Notes under the pieces: generated by a model | What the model was told of the DNA's origin: nothing | The model's database searches: none | The model's input: the letters and a program-made list of their open reading frames with translations, nothing else | Source: JBPEWY01 sp052032225 | Lineage (GTDB): Bacteria; Bacteroidota; Bacteroidia; Flavobacteriales; Flavobacteriaceae | Assembly: GCA_052032225.1 (NCBI GenBank) | Contig: JBPEWY010000034.1 | Coordinates: 1 to 64,000 of the forward strand | DNA: 64,000 nt | Reading direction: 5' to 3' | Position numbers and translations under genes: made by a program | Part shown: piece by piece, positions 7,331 through 16,128 of the stretch | How the letters are laid out: every line of letters begins with the position of its first letter | Numbering within the stretch: position 1 is the first letter of the stretch

Positions 7331-9328
7331 ATGAAAAAAGGCTTATTATTAGTAGCATTATTTGTGATTAACACTTTGTCGGCTCAAATTTTAAAACCGG
7401 TAAACTGGGAAACTTCTGTAGAAAAAATTTCTGATTCAGAATATGTTTTAATAACCAATGCCTACATTGATGCCGGATGGCATTTATATGCACAAGATGT
7501 GCCGGAAAATGGGCCAATACCTACTTCTTTTATATATGAAGAAACCAAAGATTACTCGTTAGTAGGAAAAACAGAAGAAAAAGACGGGAAAATTATAGAT
7601 GATCCTGTTTTTGGAATGAAAATTAAGTTTTTTAAGGATAAGGCTACTTTTAAACAAAAAATCAAATTAAACAACACAAAGCTTTCTACCATAAAGGCAG
7701 AAGTAGAGTATATGGTTTGTGATGATGAACGATGCCTTCCCCCCGATGTAGAACAATTAACTTTTATACTTAATAAAGAAGCTGCTTTACAAAACAAAGA
7801 GACAACAGTTACACTTACAGAAAATGATATTAAAAAGAGTGAAGCATTAAACTTAAATATTACAGGTTGGAGTGAGTATGAAAAAGAAACAGTGAGTAAA
7901 AAAAGTAACTTTTCTATTTTTATATTGGGCTTTGTAGGTGGTTTGATAGCCTTACTTACTCCGTGTGTTTTCCCGATGATTCCTTTAACGGTTTCCTTTT
8001 TCACAAAAGGAAACGATACTAAGAAAAAAAGAGGTGCCTCTAGGGCAATTTTATACGGGTTCTTTATTTTTTTAATCTATGTGCTATTAAGCATTCCTTT
8101 TCATTTAATAGATTCTTTAGATCCTGAAATCTTAAATAATATTTCTACTAATGTAGTTTTAAATATTATTTTCTTTTTGGTGTTTTTGTTTTTTGCATTC
8201 TCCTTTTTTGGTTATTACGAGCTTACATTACCGGCTTCGTGGAGCACAGCATTAGACAATAAAGCATCTAAAGTAGGAGGGGTAGTCGGTGTGTTTTTAA
8301 TGGCACTTACCTTAGCAATAGTATCTTTTTCATGTACCGGACCAATTTTAGGAGGTTTATTAGGAAGTACAACATTAGCCACAGGAAACATTGCTACAAA
8401 ATTAAGTATGGGAATGGCAGGTTTTGGTTTGGCTCTTGCCTTACCTTTTTCTGTATTTGCAATGTTCCCAAATTGGTTAAACTCACTGCCAAAATCGGGA
8501 GGGTGGTTAAATACTGTAAAAGTAGTTTTAGGGTTTATAGAATTAGCATTAGCATTTAAATTCTTATCTAATGCAGATTTAGTAGAACACTGGGGAATAT
8601 TAAAACGTGAAATTTTTATAGCCATTTGGGTAATAATCACGTTACTAACAGCTATATATCTTTTTGGAAAAATCAAATTCCCGCACGATAGCCCTATTCA
8701 AAAATTAAGTAAGGGGCGTATTGGTTTTGCTCTACTTTTTGTTGCAATTACTGTGTACTTAATACCCGGCTTAACTAATACTAAATATGCAAACCTAAAA
8801 CTTTTAAGTGGTATAGCTCCACCAATGTTTTATAGTGTTTACAATAAACCATCAGACTGTCCTTTAGGGCTAACTTGTTATAAAGATTTAGACGAAGGGC
8901 TTGCAGCAGCCAAAAAACTTAATAAACCTATTATTTTAGATTTTACGGGGTGGGCCTGTGTAAATTGTAGAAAGATGGAAGAACATGTGTGGAGCACAAG
9001 TACAGTATACAAAAAATTAAGTAACGACTTTGTTTTAATATCATTATATGTAGATGATAGGAAAGAGCTTCCGGAAAACGAGCAGTTTAAATATTTAAAA
9101 CCCGGAGGAAAAGTAAAAACCATCAAAACCATTGGTGATAAGTGGTCTACCTTACAAACCATAAATTTTAACAATAATTCGCAACCGTATTATGTGTTGC
9201 TAGACCATAACATGAAGCTACTAAATCATCCAATAGCATATACACCGGATGCCAATGAATATGCTACTTGGCTTACTAATGGATTACGCAACTTTAAAAA
9301 ATTAAGTCTTAATAAAAAAACCGATTAA
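7331..9328 (+). CDS. dsbD: thiol:disulfide interchange protein DsbD
   Basis: DsbD carries electrons from cytoplasmic thioredoxin across the inner membrane to periplasmic thiol proteins. All three parts are visible in the 665 residues: a signal peptide and N-terminal alpha domain with C130-D-D-E-R-C135; a central eight-helix membrane domain with P-C-V-F-P-M-I-P and S-F-S-C-T-G-P marking the two redox cysteines; and a C-terminal thioredoxin domain with W-A-C543-V-N-C546. Length is somewhat over E. coli DsbD (about 565) because of a longer gamma/linker region. It follows trxB by 127 nt but is separated by a terminator. Its last 20 nt overlap the convergent gene. Confidence 0.95.
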   Translation: MKKGLLLVALFVINTLSAQILKPVNWETSVEKISDSEYVLITNAYIDAGWHLYAQDVPENGPIPTSFIYEETKDYSLVGKTEEKDGKIIDDPVFGMKIKFFKDKATFKQKIKLNNTKLSTIKAEVEYMVCDDERCLPPDVEQLTFILNKEAALQNKETTVTLTENDIKKSEALNLNITGWSEYEKETVSKKSNFSIFILGFVGGLIALLTPCVFPMIPLTVSFFTKGNDTKKKRGASRAILYGFFIFLIYVLLSIPFHLIDSLDPEILNNISTNVVLNIIFFLVFLFFAFSFFGYYELTLPASWSTALDNKASKVGGVVGVFLMALTLAIVSFSCTGPILGGLLGSTTLATGNIATKLSMGMAGFGLALALPFSVFAMFPNWLNSLPKSGGWLNTVKVVLGFIELALAFKFLSNADLVEHWGILKREIFIAIWVIITLLTAIYLFGKIKFPHDSPIQKLSKGRIGFALLFVAITVYLIPGLTNTKYANLKLLSGIAPPMFYSVYNKPSDCPLGLTCYKDLDEGLAAAKKLNKPIILDFTGWACVNCRKMEEHVWSTSTVYKKLSNDFVLISLYVDDRKELPENEQFKYLKPGGKVKTIKTIGDKWSTLQTINFNNNSQPYYVLLDHNMKLLNHPIAYTPDANEYATWLTNGLRNFKKLSLNKKTD

Positions 9329-10343
9329 TTAATTGGGCTAACATTTTGCAATCGTTTGGATTGTGATGAGCACTTATCACAATGCGTTGTACTGTTTTTT
9401 CTGTATCATTGGGGTAGTTAAAATTGGTAATTACAACCTTGTTTTTTTCCAGATAAGTAGTTAGCTCTTCATTGTTAAATGAAAAAGCAGGATAGTTTTT
9501 CATGTATGTAAATAAATCAGCTTTGTTAAGTTCCTTTAAAAAAACGGAAATATTTTCTTGTAGTTTTTCTTGTTGAAGTTTGTAAAGTGATTGTGCATAA
9601 ACAAAAGTTTGCATTGCAGCAGGAGTAGCAGGACTTGAGGCAGCAAACATTTTACTTTCTTTTAGCTTGTTAATGATACTTTCTGTTCCGGCAACAACAC
9701 CGGCTTGTATACCAAATCCTTTGCCTAAAGAGCCACAGATTATTATTTCTTTGGGATTAAAAGCTTGTAAAGTATTATGAATTTCACCGCTTTCAACTAC
9801 TCCTATTCCATGCGAATCGTCTGCAACAAGGATAACATTTTCTAGCGAAACATCTTTTAACCACCTATAATCCGGGTAGTTTTTTCCGGAAAAATCTATA
9901 GTGTCTAAAAATAAGACTACTTGTTTTTGTTGTCCTAATGCAGTATTAATATCGGCAATAACGTTGGTATAGGTTAAATGGTTTTTAGTATTATAACCAT
10001 GAAACGCCACATGTGTATTGGGAGCAAATACACAATGATATTTTTTAGCAGTAAAATAATTGTAGATTAATTGACAACTTAAAAACCCGGACGAAAGCGT
10101 AAAACAAGATTCGGTAGTAATAAAATCTGCTAATAATTTCTCGGCTTCTTCATAAACTGAAAACCGTACATTTGCTATTCTAGATGCACCATAATTTGTG
10201 CCATATTTACAAATGCTTTTTTTAAAGAGCTCCTGAAAGGTTTTGTTAGTTTGTAATCCCAAATAAGCTGTTCCGCCAAAATAAAAATACTCTTGGCCTT
10301 TGTAGCTAAAAGTTCTTCCCGGGAAAGCATCAATTATATACAT
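9309..10343 (-). CDS. PLP-dependent alpha-oxoamine-synthase-like enzyme (KBL/BioF family)
   Basis: The 344-residue enzyme is a fold-type I PLP protein related to glycine C-acetyltransferase and 8-amino-7-oxononanoate synthase. It shows the family start (Y-F-G-G-T-A-Y-L-G-L), Y-G-T-N-Y-G-A-S-R, the cofactor-binding D-D-S-H-G-I-G around residues 175-181 and the Schiff-base lysine K208 in G-S-L-G-K-G-F-G. It is about 50 residues shorter than typical KBL/BioF. It starts 2 nt after the dipeptide epimerase stop, so the two are one operon; no biotin or threonine genes are nearby, so the substrate is unknown and a role next to peptide recycling is inferred from position only. The 3' end overlaps dsbD by 20 nt. 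Confidence 0.8.
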   Translation of the reverse strand: MYIIDAFPGRTFSYKGQEYFYFGGTAYLGLQTNKTFQELFKKSICKYGTNYGASRIANVRFSVYEEAEKLLADFITTESCFTLSSGFLSCQLIYNYFTAKKYHCVFAPNTHVAFHGYNTKNHLTYTNVIADINTALGQQKQVVLFLDTIDFSGKNYPDYRWLKDVSLENVILVADDSHGIGVVESGEIHNTLQAFNPKEIIICGSLGKGFGIQAGVVAGTESIINKLKESKMFAASSPATPAAMQTFVYAQSLYKLQQEKLQENISVFLKELNKADLFTYMKNYPAFSFNNEELTTYLEKNKVVITNFNYPNDTEKTVQRIVISAHHNPNDCKMLAQLINRFFY

Positions 10344-10345
10344 AA

Positions 10346-11356
10346 CTACAATAAAGTTACACCGCTTCCCGGAATCTCAGGAAATTTTAACTCGCCATTT
10401 TCTTTAATTTTTATGCCATCTGCAATGTCGTGTTTTAACAGCATAGCACCATCCATATCTACATAATCCAGCGTAGGAGCAATTTGTGCAATTGCTGATA
10501 TACCAACGGTAGATTCTGTCATGCAACCCACCATTACTTGTAAGCCTAATTGTTTTGCCTCGGTAATCATTCTTCTTGCCGGCGTTAGCCCTCCGCATTT
10601 AACAAGTTTAATGTTTATACCATGAAAATGGTTGGCGCATTTTGCAACATCATCTTCTACAATACAACTCTCGTCTGCAATTACAGGTAAGACGCTTTTT
10701 TTATACACCTCTTTCATTCCATCCCAATTATCTGCTTTAAGAGGCTGTTCTATAAATTCTACTCCAAGATTTTTTAGTTTTTTAGAGTTTTCTATGGTTT
10801 CATCTACACTCCAAGCACAATTAGCATCTACTCTAAATGTAGCACTAGTAATTTCTCTGAGCGCTTTAACAATTTCTACATCATGATCGGTACCTAATTT
10901 TATTTTATAAAGGGGCCAGGGTTTCTCGGAAATTTTGGCCTTCATTTTTTCTATTGTATCTATACCGATTGTGTAGTTTGTAATAGGATATTTTTTAGGG
11001 TTGTATCCCCAAATTTTATAAAGAGGCTTACCGATTATTTTTCCGTATAAATCATTTGCTGCTAAATCTAGAGCACAAGTAGCAAAAGAGGTAAGCTTTA
11101 AAGTACTTAAAAAAGCATGAAAATTTTCCGGAGTAGTAAAATCAAACGACTCTATATCTGATTTTACCCGCTCAATTTCGTTGCGCATTGAATTTAAAGA
11201 GACGTTGTAATAAGGGTTTGCGGTAGCTTCACCATATCCTGTTTGGTTTTTGTGATGTAGTGCAACTATTAAACTGTCTTGCACATCATGAGATTCTCTA
11301 GAAATTGTAAACGTATGAGCCAGTTGCAATTTGTACTCGTGTAGTTGTATTTTCAT
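10346..11356 (-). CDS. dipeptide epimerase (L-Ala-D/L-Glu epimerase type)
   Basis: This 336-residue enolase-superfamily enzyme of the muconate-lactonizing subgroup probably epimerises L-Ala-D-Glu from recycled murein peptides to L-Ala-L-Glu. Catalytic residues are readable: K151-I-K153 on the second strand, D177-A-N179, E203 in E-Q-P and D228 in D-E-S as the three metal ligands, and K250 in the N-I-K-L-V-K-C-G-G segment. The D-M-D-G motif near residue 300 is the dipeptide-specificity signature of this subgroup. Length agrees with YcjG/YkfB (about 320-366). It is first in a two-gene operon with the PLP enzyme. Exact dipeptide specificity cannot be read from sequence. Confidence 0.88.
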   Translation of the reverse strand: MKIQLHEYKLQLAHTFTISRESHDVQDSLIVALHHKNQTGYGEATANPYYNVSLNSMRNEIERVKSDIESFDFTTPENFHAFLSTLKLTSFATCALDLAANDLYGKIIGKPLYKIWGYNPKKYPITNYTIGIDTIEKMKAKISEKPWPLYKIKLGTDHDVEIVKALREITSATFRVDANCAWSVDETIENSKKLKNLGVEFIEQPLKADNWDGMKEVYKKSVLPVIADESCIVEDDVAKCANHFHGINIKLVKCGGLTPARRMITEAKQLGLQVMVGCMTESTVGISAIAQIAPTLDYVDMDGAMLLKHDIADGIKIKENGELKFPEIPGSGVTLL

Positions 11357-11455
11357 GTACTTTTTTATTTAATCAACTAAGGTAAACAAAAGGTTGAAGT
11401 AAAAAAATAGGGCACTTAAATTTAAGTGCCCTTGGTTGGTTAGTTTAGTTTAAAA

Positions 11456-12175
11456 TTAATTTTTTCTGACGCTTCCTGATGATGATTTATTTGTGTTTAC
11501 AACCGGGTTTCCGGTATATTTTATGTCGGCACCACTACTGGCATCTGCCGTAAGTTTATCGGTAACATTAACCGAAATATCTGCTCCACTACTGGCGTCT
11601 GCGTTACATTCTTTAACCTCTAAATTTCTGGCTTTAATATCGCTTCCGCTACTGGCGTCTGCTTCTAAAAAATTTGCTTTACCGGATAGTTTTATATCGG
11701 CACCACTTGAGGTTTCTGCTACTACATAGTTGGCTTCTATTTTAGCCTCTATATCAGAACCGCTGGTAGCCTCTAAGGTAATTTTGTCTGATGTAACTAC
11801 ACCGTTAGTGTATAAATCTGCACCACTTGAGCTTTTTAAAGCAGTGATGTTTGGAAGACTTACATAGATGTTTTTTGTAGCTCTTCCTATATTTTTTTCT
11901 GTATGAATTACTAGAACATCGTTTTTAACTTCGGTTACTATTAAATCTATTACATTTTCATCGGCTTCAACTCTAATAGAGGTTTTATCGTCTTGTGTTA
12001 CAAAAACGTCTAATCCTTCTGTGGCCTTAACTGCTGTAAAGTCTTGACCAACATTTCTGTTCTCAGAAACTACATTTCCGTTTCCTTTTTTGCCTTCAAA
12101 ACTCATATCAAACATGCACGAGGCAAATAATAATGAGCTTAAAAGAGCTACTACTAATTTTGTTACTGTATTCAT
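11456..12175 (-). CDS. head GIN domain (DUF2807) beta-solenoid lipoprotein
   Basis: The 239-residue protein has a lipoprotein signal ending F-A-S-C and the DUF2807 opening G-N-G-N-V-V-S-E-N-R. The second half is a regular repeat: S/T-S-G-A/S-D-I/L recurs seven times about every 16-22 residues, each at a turn of a predicted right-handed beta-solenoid. DUF2807 proteins are exported envelope proteins without established enzymatic function; the Pfam adhesin name is a guess. It is the last gene of the padR-pspC-DUF2807 operon (41 nt after pspC). A related protein is encoded at 35923-36651 with G-S-G-D repeats in place of S-S-G-A-D. Confidence 0.85.
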   Translation of the reverse strand: MNTVTKLVVALLSSLLFASCMFDMSFEGKKGNGNVVSENRNVGQDFTAVKATEGLDVFVTQDDKTSIRVEADENVIDLIVTEVKNDVLVIHTEKNIGRATKNIYVSLPNITALKSSSGADLYTNGVVTSDKITLEATSGSDIEAKIEANYVVAETSSGADIKLSGKANFLEADASSGSDIKARNLEVKECNADASSGADISVNVTDKLTADASSGADIKYTGNPVVNTNKSSSGSVRKN

Positions 12176-12216
12176 AGCTGTACAATTTTGTATAAGGTGT
12201 TATTAAATAATTTTAA

Positions 12217-13920
12217 TTAATTGGTTTTTACACGGATACCATCGCTGTTAATTTGCATTTTAAATTCATCTCCGTCTTCGTCTTTAACATCTATGTCTAT
12301 ACCGTCTTCGTCTATTTTAATTTTACCTGACTCTAAGTCTACATCATTATCATCAAAACAATTTAAGCATTTAAGCTCGCCGTCCTTACCCATTTTCCAG
12401 GTATATTTTACAATGCCACTTCGGTAAAAACCCTTATCGTTAGCAATTCTTCTGCCAACATGACCATATGTAGAGTCATCAAACTTAACTACAGTTCCTT
12501 CCGGAATGTAAATAGTAGCCATGACTTCTTGGTCTCTATATTTGTTCTTTATAGGTGTGGTTAAAAACTCATCTAATAATAATGTGTTACCGCTTAGTGT
12601 ATAGTTATATGCAATTTGTTCTGCTCTGTTTTTGGCTTCTTTAGGCGATCTGCCGTTAGCATCTTTCCTTATTTTCACAGAAATTAAAGAATCATTTGCT
12701 AAAGCAATGCTAAAACGTACGTCTCTAGAATAAATAGTTTCTTGGTCATTGTCATCTACAAAAATATTTACCCCAAAATCTGAATGATACCTATAGTTTT
12801 CTAATTCTTTTTCGTTCATTTTAATTAGTAGTGTATCTGTACTAAATGTTACAAGTTGTTCTGTTTTACTAATGCTTCCGGTATAGGCATGTTCTGCTGC
12901 CTGACGTGCTGCTAGTACAATTATACCTGTAACAGATAATAACCAAACAGCTATTAGTGTGTATTTAGCAACTTTACCGATAGATTTTAGATTGCTAACC
13001 AATATTTTTAGTCCTAATAAGAACAAGAAAAAGAAAGGGATACCAATGGCAAAGAATAATAAAATAGACATTACCCATAATGGTGCGCCAGAGGTGTTAA
13101 CCATATCTACAAAATCTATTCCCGGAAAATGTACAGCATCTACAATGCCAACAGTAAATAGTCCTACAAATAAACCAATTAGGGTAGAGGCACCTATTAT
13201 AAGTAATATTATACCTATAAATTTTGCGAATACTTTAAATAAGAATAGAATGATATCTCCTAAAGTGTCAAAAAAAGTTTTTGAGCTGGATTTAACTTTG
13301 TTGCCAACCTTATCGTAATCTACGTTTTTTACTTTTTCGGCAACTTCATCAATACCTTCTTTTACTTTTTTTTCGATATTACTAATATTAACAGGCTCTC
13401 CGGTCATGTCTAACTTTTGAGCCGTTGTAACAGCCTCCGGAGCTAAAATCCAGAAAAGAATGTAGGCTACAATACCAAATCCGCTAAAAATACCAAATAG
13501 CAAGAATAGCAACCTTACCCATACAGCGTCTATACCCAGATAATGACCCAATCCGGCACAAACACCACCAATGTATTTGTTGTCTATATCTCTGTAAAGT
13601 TTTTTGCCGGTTTTTTTGTGTGATTTTTGTTTGGGAGCATCTCCAAAAATTTCTTCATCTACCAAATAATCTTCCGGTTGCCCCATTATGGTAATAACTT
13701 CGTCTACTTCTTTAATAGAAATTACTTGTCGTTCGTGCTGCATGCGTTCAGTGAAAAGCTCAGCAATTCTCGCTTCTATATCGGCTATAATTTCGTCTCT
13801 TCCTTGCGAATTTGTAAACGAGCGTTTTATAGCGTCTAAATAGCGTTGAAGTTTATTATAAGCCTCTTCGTCTATATGAAAAAACGTGTTGGCTAAATTT
13901 ATGTTTATAGTTTTATTCAT
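12217..13920 (-). CDS. PspC-domain membrane protein
   Basis: The 567-residue protein begins with an 85-residue soluble N-terminal domain (T-I-N-I-N-L-A... G-Q-P-E-D-Y) seen in Bacteroidota PspC proteins, followed by the PspC domain at about 106-165 (K-K-L-Y-R-D-I-D-N-K-Y-I-G-G-V-C-A-G-L-G-H-Y-L-G split by a membrane helix). Three further membrane segments lie near 216-250, 280-308 and 318-335. The C-terminal 230 residues are predicted exported, beta-rich and very acidic at the end (D-D-N-D-V-D-L, D-E-D-G-D-E). PspC domains sense or protect membranes in phage-shock-type responses. It follows padR by 6 nt. Confidence 0.88.
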   Translation of the reverse strand: MNKTININLANTFFHIDEEAYNKLQRYLDAIKRSFTNSQGRDEIIADIEARIAELFTERMQHERQVISIKEVDEVITIMGQPEDYLVDEEIFGDAPKQKSHKKTGKKLYRDIDNKYIGGVCAGLGHYLGIDAVWVRLLFLLFGIFSGFGIVAYILFWILAPEAVTTAQKLDMTGEPVNISNIEKKVKEGIDEVAEKVKNVDYDKVGNKVKSSSKTFFDTLGDIILFLFKVFAKFIGIILLIIGASTLIGLFVGLFTVGIVDAVHFPGIDFVDMVNTSGAPLWVMSILLFFAIGIPFFFLFLLGLKILVSNLKSIGKVAKYTLIAVWLLSVTGIIVLAARQAAEHAYTGSISKTEQLVTFSTDTLLIKMNEKELENYRYHSDFGVNIFVDDNDQETIYSRDVRFSIALANDSLISVKIRKDANGRSPKEAKNRAEQIAYNYTLSGNTLLLDEFLTTPIKNKYRDQEVMATIYIPEGTVVKFDDSTYGHVGRRIANDKGFYRSGIVKYTWKMGKDGELKCLNCFDDNDVDLESGKIKIDEDGIDIDVKDEDGDEFKMQINSDGIRVKTN

Positions 13921-13926
13921 GGTTAG

Positions 13927-14256
13927 TTATTTTTTCTTTGTAACTAAATTAACTGCATTTTGTAGATCGCTCCAGGTTTTATGAAGCTCTTTTAAGAATA
14001 TTTTACCCGTTTCTGTTAGGGTGTAATATTTTCGTGGCGGTCCAGAGGTTGATTCTTCCCAACGGTAGTTAAGCAACCCCGCATTTTTTAATCGAGTAAG
14101 TAACGGGTAAATAGTACCCTCTACTACTAGCATCTTGGCGTCTTTTAGCGTATCGAGTATTTCTGATGCATACTTGTCTTCTCCATCAAGAATAGACAAT
14201 ATGCAGTACTCGAGTACTCCTTTACGCATTTGTGCTTTTGTGTTTTCTATATTCAT
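13927..14256 (-). CDS. PadR-family transcriptional regulator
   Basis: The 109-residue winged-helix protein has the PadR layout: M-R-K-G-V-L-E-Y-C-I-L-S-I-L helix, recognition region with E-G-T-I-Y-P-L-L-T-R-L, then the wing G-P-P-R-K-Y-Y-T-L-T-E-T-G and a short C-terminal dimer helix. It belongs to the short PadR-s2 type. It is first in the operon with pspC and the DUF2807 gene, so it probably represses its own operon and responds to an envelope or small-molecule signal; the operator would lie in 14257-14408. I cannot identify a convincing dyad there. Confidence 0.9.
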   Translation of the reverse strand: MNIENTKAQMRKGVLEYCILSILDGEDKYASEILDTLKDAKMLVVEGTIYPLLTRLKNAGLLNYRWEESTSGPPRKYYTLTETGKIFLKELHKTWSDLQNAVNLVTKKK

Positions 14257-14408
14257 GGGTTCATAGTGCTTTAAATGTTAATTAAACTGTTCGTTTTTTG
14301 ATTGATTTTATTTTGATTGATGATGATTTTTTAGTGGTTAACAAAAACCACAAAAGCTTAAAAATGTTAGTACTACAAACAAAATAGTTTTGGCTAGGCT
14401 AATCATGA

Positions 14409-14879
14409 TTACTTTATAAATTTTAATGTTATAGGATATTTATAGTAATCACCTTCGTTGGTTTTTAAAGCTCCTTGTATGGTGCAATAAATGTCTAAAG
14501 CAAATAAACAAAGTCCTAATAAACCAGAGATTCCTAAGAATATCCATCCTTTAGAGAATTTAAAAAAATCGTTAACGGTAATGTGTACACTATGTGTGTT
14601 GTGTTCTATAATATCGTGCCACCCAATAAAATCCCAGGCAGAAACAAAAAAGAAAGGAACGGTAATGATACCGATAACTATACTATACAGCAATAAACTT
14701 ATTTGAAAGTTTAAAACTTGTTTACCGTTATAATCTACAAAGTCCGATTGATTTTTGTTAGATACCCATAATATTAAGGGTACTATAAAGTTGCCAAAAG
14801 GAACAAAGTATTTAGAGAACGTTGCAATGTGAATGATTGCGCTTAAATTTTTTTCGTGTTTTGTGATTGATGAATCCAT
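14409..14879 (-). CDS. DUF4870 membrane protein
   Basis: The 156-residue protein fits the DUF4870 family: an N-terminal H-E-K-N-L-S-A-I-I-H soluble start, the conserved P-F-G-N-F-I-V-P-L-I-L-W and F-V-D-Y-N-G-K-Q-V-L-N-F-Q motifs, and four membrane segments (about residues 28-42, 58-78, 108-132 with a polar loop between). The family (Tic20-like) has no settled function in bacteria. It stands upstream of padR in the same direction but with a 152-nt gap, so cotranscription is uncertain. Confidence 0.8.
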   Translation of the reverse strand: MDSSITKHEKNLSAIIHIATFSKYFVPFGNFIVPLILWVSNKNQSDFVDYNGKQVLNFQISLLLYSIVIGIITVPFFFVSAWDFIGWHDIIEHNTHSVHITVNDFFKFSKGWIFLGISGLLGLCLFALDIYCTIQGALKTNEGDYYKYPITLKFIK

Positions 14880-14992
14880 TGCATATTATTTTCTTATGCA
14901 AATATATATCTAAAAAAAGGTATTATGCAATACAAAGTACTAAATATTAACAAATATTTAACATTTATAACTAATCAAACTAACCAAAAAAA

Positions 14993-15481
14993 ATGGCTAA
15001 CTTGGTCAGGAAAATTATAATAACTATGCAGATAACACCCAGAAAACTCAACCTATTTACGCTCTTTAAGTTACCTTTAGTTTGGTTTAGTGGTATAAGA
15101 GTGGTTTATATAGATAACCAGAAGTGCTTGGCTACTGTTTCGCACCGATGGATAAACCAAAATCCATTTAAATCTATGTTTTGGGCAGTACAAGGAATGG
15201 CTGCAGAGCTTACAACCGGAGCATTAGTTATGAAAGAAATTAAAGCAAGTGGCAAAAACATCTCTATGCTTGTGGCTAATAATAAAGCTAATTTTTCTAA
15301 AAAAGCCACCGGAAAAATCACCTTTACTTGCACAGATGGGGCTAAAATTAAAGAGGCTATTACTGCAACAGTTGCAACAGGAGAGGGGCAAACTTTTTGG
15401 ATGGAATCTGTTGGTATAGATGAGGCAGGAGATATAGTTTCTACATTTAATTTTGAGTGGACCGTAAAATTAAAAGCCTAA
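14993..15481 (+). CDS. DUF4442 hotdog-fold protein (putative thioesterase)
   Basis: The 162-residue protein matches DUF4442, a hotdog-fold group related to PaaI/YiiD thioesterases. The signature is N-Q-N-P-F-K-S-M-F-W-A-V-Q-G-M-A-A-E-L-T-T-G-A, split here by a helix start, and the C-terminal beta strand F-N-F-E-W-T-V-K. The first 20 residues are basic and hydrophobic and could be trimmed; ATG 15020 (M-Q-I-T-P-R-K) is an alternative start. The substrate is unknown. It is monocistronic and ends in a strong bidirectional terminator. Confidence 0.75.
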   Translation: MANLVRKIIITMQITPRKLNLFTLFKLPLVWFSGIRVVYIDNQKCLATVSHRWINQNPFKSMFWAVQGMAAELTTGALVMKEIKASGKNISMLVANNKANFSKKATGKITFTCTDGAKIKEAITATVATGEGQTFWMESVGIDEAGDIVSTFNFEWTVKLKA

Positions 15482-15490
15482 ACACCATTT

Positions 15491-15530
15491 ATCAAAAGGG
15501 TGGTGTATAGCTATACATCACCCTTTTGAT
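15491..15530. terminator. bidirectional terminator, near-perfect 40-bp palindrome
   Basis: The two 20-nt halves (15491-15510 and 15511-15530) are reverse complements except for one G/T wobble. Runs of T follow shortly after on the + strand (15537-15543). It sits between two convergent genes, whose stops are 9 nt and 2 nt away, and probably ends both transcripts. Confidence 0.8.
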
Positions 15531-15531
15531 A

Positions 15532-15990
15532 TTACATTTTTTTAAATACTTCTTCAGAATAGATTTCAGAACTGTTACCAGACTTACAATCGTCTTCACT
15601 TCTTAAAACTATGGTGTTGTTACTATCTTTAAACTCAACTATATAAATTTCAAAATCATCCGGATCGAAATTATCATATCTTATATATAGTTTGTTGTCT
15701 TTAGATAACTCCCAAGTCCCTGCATATGTTTTTATTTCACCGTCATTGTTTTCGGTTGTTGTAAACGTGCCATTTTTTGAATATTCAAAAATAAATTCAC
15801 TGCTGGCAAAGCTTTCAGAATATAACTCGTTAGTGTTACAATAATAATTGTGGTCTGATATAAAAAGCCATTTAGTAATCAATGCTTTTTCTTGAGAGGT
15901 AAGACCATCTGAGTTATTAGAACAACTGCTAAACATAAAACAGTAAGCTAAAGTTACACAGTATAGTAATACAAGGCTATGTTTTTTCAT
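15532..15990 (-). CDS. lipocalin-like lipoprotein
   Basis: The 152-residue protein has a lipoprotein signal ending F-S-S-C and then S-N-N-S-D-G. The mature part has the usual small Bacteroidota lipocalin-like plan: K-W-L-F-I-S-D near the start, an F-E-Y-S-K-N-G-T-F-T strand pair, A-G-T-W-E-L-S-K-D-N-K-L at the middle and further short strands. Three cysteines lie in the mature part (Y-Y-C-N and D-D-C-K regions plus the lipid Cys). Function is unknown. It is monocistronic. Confidence 0.65.
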   Translation of the reverse strand: MKKHSLVLLYCVTLAYCFMFSSCSNNSDGLTSQEKALITKWLFISDHNYYCNTNELYSESFASSEFIFEYSKNGTFTTTENNDGEIKTYAGTWELSKDNKLYIRYDNFDPDDFEIYIVEFKDSNNTIVLRSEDDCKSGNSSEIYSEEVFKKM

Positions 15991-16128
15991 TATGTATTGG
16001 ATATTAATAAGTTGTTTGTTTAGAGAACGATATAAATAGTATTTTTATTACAAACTCTTTAAAACTTTATTTTGTAACAAAACCAAAAAAAGTTCTACCA
16101 ATAAACACAAACTTTAAAAATAAAAAAC

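Noticed and set aside
8311..8327. Second sigma-54 site inside dsbD (TGGCAC near 8311)
   Set aside because: GG and GC are 11 bases apart and the site is inside a coding region.
8215..8676. 153-residue minus-strand open frame inside dsbD
   Set aside because: It is the shadow of the DsbD membrane domain and lacks a plausible start, promoter or family.
11500..11740. CRISPR-like or tandem DNA repeat
   Set aside because: The near-repeats of CCACTACTGGCGTCTGC are codons of the Ser-Ser-Gly-Ala-Asp turns in a DUF2807 protein, with irregular spacing.
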